From: Rhizopus sp. PT2906
Taxonomy: Eukaryota > Mucoromycota > Mucoromycetes > Mucorales > Rhizopodaceae
Length of the DNA stretch: 64,000 nucleotides
Reading direction: 5' to 3'
Assembly (NCBI GenBank): GCA_025529335.1
Contig: JAMYHX010000030.1
Coordinates: 107,463 to 171,462, forward strand
Below the pieces are notes generated by a model, which was given only the letters and a program-made list of their open reading frames with translations, had not been told where the DNA came from and did no database searches. A program made the translations under genes and the position numbers. Below, piece after piece: positions 58,101-64,000 of this stretch; position 1 is the first letter of the stretch; each line of letters opens with the position of its first letter.

Positions 58101-59887
58101 GGTAATAGATTAACCAGGAACATTCAGGGGATGTTTCAGATCCTCCTCTTAACACCTGTTATCAATTTAGCGGCATTTTATTTTAAAAATTCTGTCTTTT
58201 GAAAGATGTATTTATTTTTATCGGAAGACCCGCATCCGATAGTATTTCGTCATAGCCTGCGTGCAAATGCCTTTTTTGTGCTTGAAGGGTCGTACAAAGT
58301 AGTCTATAGTTACCTATTTTTAAATCTATTAATAAAAGCATGTCATTCTTTATAGAATCATTCTTATTTAATCAACTGCTGAGCTAAACTCTAGTTTCCT
58401 TATATTATTAATAAGTCAGGGTGCCATATGCTTAGGATAAGCGTGACCCTTATTCATAAAACTCACGTGAGCTAAAGGACCTGACTGGTTAACAATATCA
58501 AAATAATCATAGTATTATCTTGCCATAGACATATCAAAATGATGTAACTCAGTCTATAATAGTCATAATGCCTTTTGCTCGGTTTTTAATAATGACGATA
58601 ATTCCTTTGCTAAAAAGTAATCAGAACATAATAAACATTACTAAAGCGTGATTTTCATAATGATAAAGCTAAAGAAGCATTTAAAAACTATTCCGTGATC
58701 TTTTTTGTTTACTGTCAGGCATCGTCGATCATGTTTGTACTCACTCATTTCTGCGTGGTATAGTATTTTCCATAAAAGGAAATATCTCCTTGCTTGATTG
58801 TGTTACATATCATAATTCAAACGCTCAAATTTGATGATAATAACAAGTGTGCAAGATGAAGCGCTATAATTATAATTATAAGTCATATTTATGATTTATA
58901 CATTATGTGTACAGAAAATTAGAAGAAAAGAATATCATTGCTGATACATTTTATGACATCTAATGGTGTTTATAATAGAAAAACAAAAGGTCACTTTAAT
59001 GACTTACGAGTGTCTTATGATTTTAAATAGTAATAAGATATATAACTATTGATTCAAGTATAATAATTAACATTTCAATACAGAATTGCTCGATGTCTAT
59101 TAAGAGCGCGAACATATATTTTTAACTGAATAAGGACTTTCTCGAGAATGATTGCCCTGTTCAAACTCTTTTCTTGAAAATGAGGAACTATCTACTGTTC
59201 ATTCACTGCCCGTTATTTCATAATGAATAATATTATAGAATGGGATTGCGGACTGTCTATGAGCATTAAGCCCTCCTTTTTTTAATATATCCTTCCCCAA
59301 TAGCTCTCTGCATGATTTTTATATCTCAGATAGCACGCAAATATTTCAACATTATAGATTACCATGTTCAATGATATAAAGAGGGAATAGTAAAGTGCAG
59401 TTAACTGTCATGTTTTTTCATAGTAACTGTCATGTTTTTACTATAGAGTATAATATATTTAAAAGTGATTGTAATCTCCGATTATGTTGAATAAACTATA
59501 AATAATACTGTATTGACCTTGATAACAAACAACAAAAAACTCTCTTGTCAACACGAGACCCCCTTTTCGATGTTAAGCTGACCAATAAAAATAAAATTAC
59601 TATATATAGTAATCATGCCAAACTTACGCAAATATCAATTAAACTTAAAAAAGGCAACTAGACATCTCGAATGAACCGACGTGACTAAATTGAGCAATAG
59701 ACTGAACGACTGTCGTGTTAATTTCATAGTGACCTGACATAGTCATCACGCTTACAGAAGTAGCATGAGCTCAATGCACAAATAAGTCTGGATAAATTAT
59801 AAAAATATACATGCGTGTGTGTGAAATTATTTAAGGGTGTCCATTTGATCATTTATCTTTTTTCTTTCCTTTTTTTATCATTAATCA
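52151..59887. other. Large AT-rich gene desert
   Basis: 7.7 kb without an intact gene. Frames are short and interrupted. A broken LINE reverse transcriptase lies at 56.4-57.3 kb on the minus strand. A patch near 55,270-55,370 is less AT-rich and encodes HNIYGDSVCRDVAGLHQYL on the plus strand, possibly another transposon scrap. A 17-mer at 55,441-55,457 recurs at 18,371-18,387. The rest appears to be decayed sequence. Confidence 0.55.
56442..57259 (-). pseudogene. Broken non-LTR (LINE) reverse transcriptase
   Basis: On the minus strand one frame has VKALTYADDICTALDS, the YADD catalytic box of reverse transcriptases. A second, shifted frame continues with SNAKFKQGKTNSFTLS, SSEPFSYLES and LLKGCATVMNILLLSS, the usual downstream blocks of LINE RTs. 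A third fragment (57,259-57,056) lies upstream. At least two frameshifts, stops and missing fingers/endonuclease parts make it a dead relic. Base content is higher in GC than the desert around it. Confidence 0.75.
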
Positions 59888-61559
59888 ATGTCAATATATA
59901 ACAACAGTTATGGCTCAATCTTACCCTCTTCTCCTACAAATATACAAAAACTATCCAAAGCTGAACGAGACTTGCTACAAGCAGATAGACCAGGATATGG
60001 AACACGTACTCGATTAGAAGTAGCTTTCAACTTGGTGAATGCCACTGTAGGTGCTGGTATCATTGGATTACCATTTGCTATTGCTCAAGCTGGATTCTTT
60101 ACTGGAATTAGTGCTTCTATTATCGTTGCTGTCTTGGCACAACTTGGACTATACATGCTTATCATCTCCGGTCAACGTGTCGGAATACATAAATTTGCTC
60201 TACTTGTCGAATATTTACTCGGTAAACCTGGTTATCACTTTCTTAATTTCATGATATGTGTGCAAGCCGGTGGCGGAGCTGTCAGTTACTTTATCCGTAA
60301 GCTATTCATAACAACCATAAAAATAATCACAATCTCATCTATATGTTTATAGTCCTTGGAGATAGCTTTCCTACACTATTTGAAAGATATCTACCCCAGT
60401 TTCCTATTTTGGCTAATCGTACATTTGTACTGCTTTTTATCGGTATTCTATTTGTAAGTCAATGTTTAATAGACACCTTTGGGTTCATTTACATGTATAC
60501 ATAATCATAGATTCTACCTTTGAATATGCCGAGATCTATTGGTTCTCTTGCAAAATGGTCCATCATTTCTGTGCTTTGTCTCCCCATCATCCTGCTGACT
60601 ATCATCATCAGAGCACCCGCCTACGCTCCTGAAGAAGGCGTCCAATTTGAATGGGTCGGTAATGATGTGTGGAGTGCTCTTGGTATCATGGCTTTTGCAT
60701 TCACCTGTCATCAAGTGGCCTTTAATAACTTCCTGACCCTCGAAGATCAGACGACCTCTAGCTGGAGGCACACCACCATCTTGTCAACTGGCATGAGCTG
60801 GGTTATCTCGATGACCTTTGCCATCATTGGTTACATATGCTTTGGAAGTGATGTTAAATCAAATCTGTTTATGAATTTTGCTACTGATGATCCCATTGTC
60901 AATATTGGTCGATTTGCACTTGGTATCAGCATGATCTTGACTATTCCGTAAGTGTCATCTTTGTATTGTGTTTCTGTATATCTTACCTTTTTTTTTTTTT
61001 GGTAAGTATGGGCATCTTTCCCACACGTGAGGCCATTCAAAAATCACTGGGGTTCGAGACAGCAAAAAAGCAACCAAGTGATGTCCAGCATTATACGGTC
61101 ACTGTCTTACTGTTCATGGTAATATTAAGTATCGGTATAGCCGTAAGATCATTAGGTACAGTCTATTCACTCGTCGGTGGATTTTCAGCAACAACTCTTG
61201 CCTATATCATACCTGCTGCCTCCTATCTGGTCACACGTCGTGTTTATCTCAAAAATGATATGAAGCCCAGTAACGTGGCTGTGTTTCCGACCCTGACAGG
61301 TACGACTACGACTATTGTAGATGAAAGTGATATCAAAACACAACTTTCGTGGGACACATCGTCTATCGCTTCTTCTTCTAGACTATTCGATGATGATGTG
61401 TCCACTGTAAATGGGGATCCTTGTGAACCCATGCTGGTCATTCATGATAAGGCTCTTCGGCCCGGTTGGTTCCTGGATGTGGCTTCTGTTTTACTCATTC
61501 TTTGGGGATTCCTCGTCATGTTTTTCTCTATCTCTGGTGCTTTAAGAGGGAATGCATAA
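59888..61559 (+). CDS. Vacuolar-type amino acid transporter (AVT/SLC38 family)
   Basis: Exons 59888-60296, 60353-60453, 60511-60947 and 61007-61559 encode 499 residues. After a hydrophilic N-terminus, the first helix carries FNLVNATVGAGIIGLPFA, the substrate-binding signature of the amino acid/auxin permease family. Roughly eleven membrane segments follow (for example SIIVAVLAQLGLYMLII and LLILWGFLVMFFSISGA). A hydrophilic loop rich in Thr/Ser/Asp sits before the last helix. Length and signature match yeast Avt5-7 and animal SLC38 members, which move neutral or basic amino acids across vacuolar or plasma membranes with protons. Substrate cannot be told. The last acceptor follows a T-run with a nearby GTAAG. 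Confidence 0.88.
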
Positions 61560-61570
61560 ACAAAAAGACA

Positions 61571-61606
61571 GACACACACACATATATATATATATATATT
61601 ATATAC
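61571..61606. repeat. Compound CA/TA microsatellite
   Basis: A short (CA)n run passes into a (TA)n run in the spacer after the transporter stop codon. Confidence 0.85.
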
Positions 61607-61716
61607 ACCAATGCATTCTTATTTTAATTTGCTTAGAATACCAACTACATATGTATAAACATATAATGCACATGTATACCAACACACGTTTGATATGCAT
61701 CAATAAATGATACAAT

Positions 61717-63095
61717 TTAAGGACGTTGACCGTTAATACGCTGTATAGAGTGAATAAATATCTTTGTTTTCCATATAATTTAACTTACTCTTCCTTTTTT
61801 ATTCATTCCTTTTGCTTGATTATTATTCATACCATTGACGAGATTAAACTTGTCAGTAAGATCATTCATTGTATTCAAGCCTTTTGTAATTGAAGCCAAG
61901 TAAGCAACGAGTAATACGTCATTGTATTCCTTTTAATAAAGAGTCAATATGTTATATATTCTGCACGAAAACGAGATATTTACTGTAGAAAATTGATCTT
62001 CAAATGCTTTTTTTTGTAATACAGTGTGTCTCTTACAGAGACTAGATATCTGTCGGAGTATGTCATGATCGGCTGGTATTAAACCTGCTTTTATATCTTG
62101 AAGGTATTGATACAGGAACTGAATCCTTGAATTTAACATGGCAATAGCATTTCTTTGAGCTGTCAGCTGTGAAATGACTATAGACATGTCAGATACTTTT
62201 CTTGTTCATATAATCCTACTTACACGCACTCCCTAAGCTTGCATCTGTGCTTGTCGAACTTGGTTTGGATACATGATCCACTGCAATACATTCAGCTTCT
62301 CCTGTTTCTAACCTGTAAGTAGCCTTGATAAATACAAGTCGTGTTTGATTCCCTTCAACAATATTAATCATCGGTTCATATATCTCAATCGGGAACTGCT
62401 TAGTGCCATTGGCTAGAGCAGCTGGATTCATTTGCAAAAATAATGAAGACTCATTTACGCTAAGGAACTATATGAATGTACTTTAGTGAAACTTGCTCAT
62501 CTTTTTTTGTTTCCTTATTACTTGTTCATGCAACTTCAAGTCCAGCTCGGTAGGTTGAACGCCAATAGAGTACCATCCCATGAACTCAAGCGTAGGAAAG
62601 ACTTGTTTTACTACATGTTTTAGTTTAGTTTTTATGCACAGTGAAAATGTTGTCAGTGATTATATATCTTACATTGCTCTAATTTATACATCAGGTATGT
62701 TTTATCCAACCCATGACTCACACCATCCTCTGCTAGTTTAAATGGAAGTTCAAACGAATTGACAATATCGATATCACGTCCTGACTGTGAAGCTAATAAA
62801 GCACCAAATACGCGACCTGACAAAATAAAGTTATTCACTTATAATGGTTATCTAGAGCATTATTTACCATTCTCAATAAGCGTTGGGTTTTGTAACTTTG
62901 TGCGTGTGTAGTGATCTGATATGTTTAACAAGACCAATGGATGCCTAATTAGCATATTAGTTCAAGATCTTTTTTCATTGTCTAGTTGAATTGATAGTAA
63001 ATGTCGACTATTTACACTGATATTGAAAGCCCTGAATTGCTTTGTAAATTTGAAGTAATTATAGAATTAAAGCTTGGTTCAACTGACATGTCCAT
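61717..63095 (-). CDS. CSN6: COP9 signalosome subunit 6 (MPN- domain)
   Basis: Eight exons (63095-63016, 62944-62868, 62816-62673, 62610-62522, 62467-62224, 62177-61984, 61929-61789, 61740-61717) encode 330 residues. VHPLVLLNISDHYTR, GRVFGALLASQSGRDIDIVNSFEL, LEFMGWYSIG and VDHVSK are the CSN6 blocks. The JAMM metal-binding residues are absent, as expected for the inactive MPN subunit. A helical C-terminus (MLNSRIQFLYQYLQDI) joins the signalosome helical bundle. The complex removes Nedd8 from cullins in nucleus and cytosol. All eight exons join in frame, including a 24-base last exon. Rpn8 and eIF3f were considered but the NISDHYTR block fits CSN6. Confidence 0.9.
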
Positions 63096-63259
63096 CTTTT
63101 ATCAGAAAGAAATGAGGAAAATGCATTCAAGCTTCCCAAAGCTTTAATTTAAATATCAGATTCAATGGCCGACCCATGCCCATAAATAAAAAAAAAAAAA
63201 AGACTCGTTTGACAGAAAAGAAGTGCCTTTTTTTCTACTTATTTTTTACTTTATAAATC

Positions 63260-63827
63260 ATGGCTGCTCAAAGAGAACTCAAACCCTCCATTTGTCTCAA
63301 CTTTTCTTTCTTTAAAGGTAAATTATACCAAACTGAAAAGGGGAAAACAACCAACCTACACACAGAACATTAGACTATATGAAAGAATTACGAAGAGTAG
63401 ACGACAATATTATCAACAGACTAAACTCTACCTCTACACAAAGTGAAGCTGCATGTGCTGACTTCTTTAGACAAATATCAGAAGCTTATGCTAGACGTGA
63501 TGAAACGATCAATTACTGTCTCAAGGTAAGGATAATAGCACCTATAACGTAAAACTCATGATATCAGATTATGGATGAAGAACTCGACAAGAAGAATAAA
63601 AAGTTACAAGAAGACCCTGATGACTTTGATGTTAAAAACAGCATTTTCACTCAAGAGTCTATAGTAAGCACGAATTCCTTTCTAATCACGTCTTTTGCTC
63701 ATACACTTTCCCTTAGCGTCAATCTATTTCAAATGAGAGATATGTTGAAGAAATCGTTAGAGATCGTACCTTGGATGTATTCAAAAACAAATGTAGATTA
63801 TTTGACACTTCTCCTCTAGACAAGTAA
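63260..63827 (+). CDS. MIX23: MIX23/Cid2-family mitochondrial intermembrane protein
   Basis: Exons 63260-63317, 63374-63525, 63568-63663 and 63717-63827 encode 138 residues. The start CLNFSFFKDYMKELRRVDDN, the paired Cys regions (ACADFFRQI, TINYCLK, FKNKCRLF) and NERYVEEIVRDRTLDVF match the CCDC58/MIX23 family (annotated Cid2 in fission yeast). Members sit in the mitochondrial intermembrane space and support protein import. It is mostly helical with a charged middle. The gene diverges from CSN6 with 164 bases between start codons, so regulatory elements are probably shared. Confidence 0.83.
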
Positions 63828-63943
63828 TAAAAAAAGAAAAGGAAAATAGACAAGACATATATTCTATCGCCTTGCAAACACAAATTATTTTTTATGTTAT
63901 TTTATTCTCTCTTTTTTCTTTCTTTTAAAACAAACAATAAGAT

Positions 63944-64000
63944 TTAGTAAAAGTTCTTGGTGTGGTTTTCACAGATTTCACGGAGCTTGGTTTCAAGTTC
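63944..64000 (-). CDS. C-terminus of an unidentified protein (cut by window end)
   Basis: The last 57 bases, read on the minus strand, give ELETKLREICENHTKNFY and a stop, in codons typical of coding sequence here. The rest of the gene lies beyond the window and the fragment is too short to name. It is convergent with MIX23, 116 bases apart. Confidence 0.5.
   Translation of the reverse strand, partial: ELETKLREICENHTKNFY

Noticed and set aside
52151..59887. Calling the desert a centromere
   Set aside because: Only one broken LINE and high AT content support it; neither is specific.
1..64000. CRISPR arrays, bacterial operons or viral genes
   Set aside because: No regularly spaced identical repeats, no ribosome-binding-site organisation and no viral hallmark genes; genes are spliced and fungal.

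Overview
The window looks like nuclear DNA from a Mucoromycota fungus (Mucorales-type: Mucor, Rhizopus and relatives). The pointers are an AT-rich background, short spliceosomal introns (mostly 50-65 nt, GTAAGT-like donors, CTAAT-like branch sites), homoaconitase of the fungal alpha-aminoadipate lysine pathway, a fungal sphingolipid C9-methyltransferase, a CCxxM-type G-gamma subunit and a small GH28 pectinase family. Gene calls are spliced models built by hand from in-frame donor/acceptor pairs; nearly all keep a continuous frame. The species cannot be named from sequence alone.

Layout: 0-4.7 kb carries a bHLH factor, carnitine acetyltransferase (N-terminal mitochondrial-type presequence plus C-terminal AKL) and the mitochondrial carnitine/acylcarnitine carrier. 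A 2.8 kb gap with degenerate repeats follows, then G-gamma, a small complex I subunit, homoaconitase, ABC-F protein ARB1 and a REX1-B-like protein (7.5-15.2 kb). The stretch 15.2-22.0 kb is gene-poor, with degenerate tandem repeats and a sharply GC-richer island at 19.3-20.3 kb. From 22 to 33 kb lie an adenylation-thiolation-reductase enzyme, AAMP/Sqt1, casein kinase I, a TFIIIC tau55-like histidine phosphatase and SDHAF3. From 33.8 to 46 kb lie a GH28 polygalacturonase, a C1-domain peroxin with dysferlin domain, a small unknown gene, a class I haem peroxidase, a peroxisomal-type carrier, a Fanzor/TnpB-like relic, sphingolipid C9-methyltransferase and proteasome beta1. A second, virtually identical polygalacturonase sits at 47.9-49.2 kb, then an AT-hook/WD40 protein resembling LRWD1/ORCA. 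A 7.7 kb desert (52.2-59.9 kb) holds a broken LINE reverse transcriptase. The window ends with a vacuolar-type amino acid transporter, CSN6, MIX23 and the 3' end of one more gene.

Functional threads: carnitine acetyltransferase and the carnitine carrier are adjacent and together form the acetyl-carnitine shuttle; a peroxisomal-type carrier and a peroxisomal peroxin lie elsewhere in the window. Several small mitochondrial factors (complex I subunit, SDHAF3, MIX23) are present. The most notable items are the near-perfect polygalacturonase duplication with unrelated promoters, the C1-peroxin fusion, the Fanzor-like remnant, and the GC-rich island and LINE relic in the deserts. I saw no tRNA, rRNA or CRISPR array.
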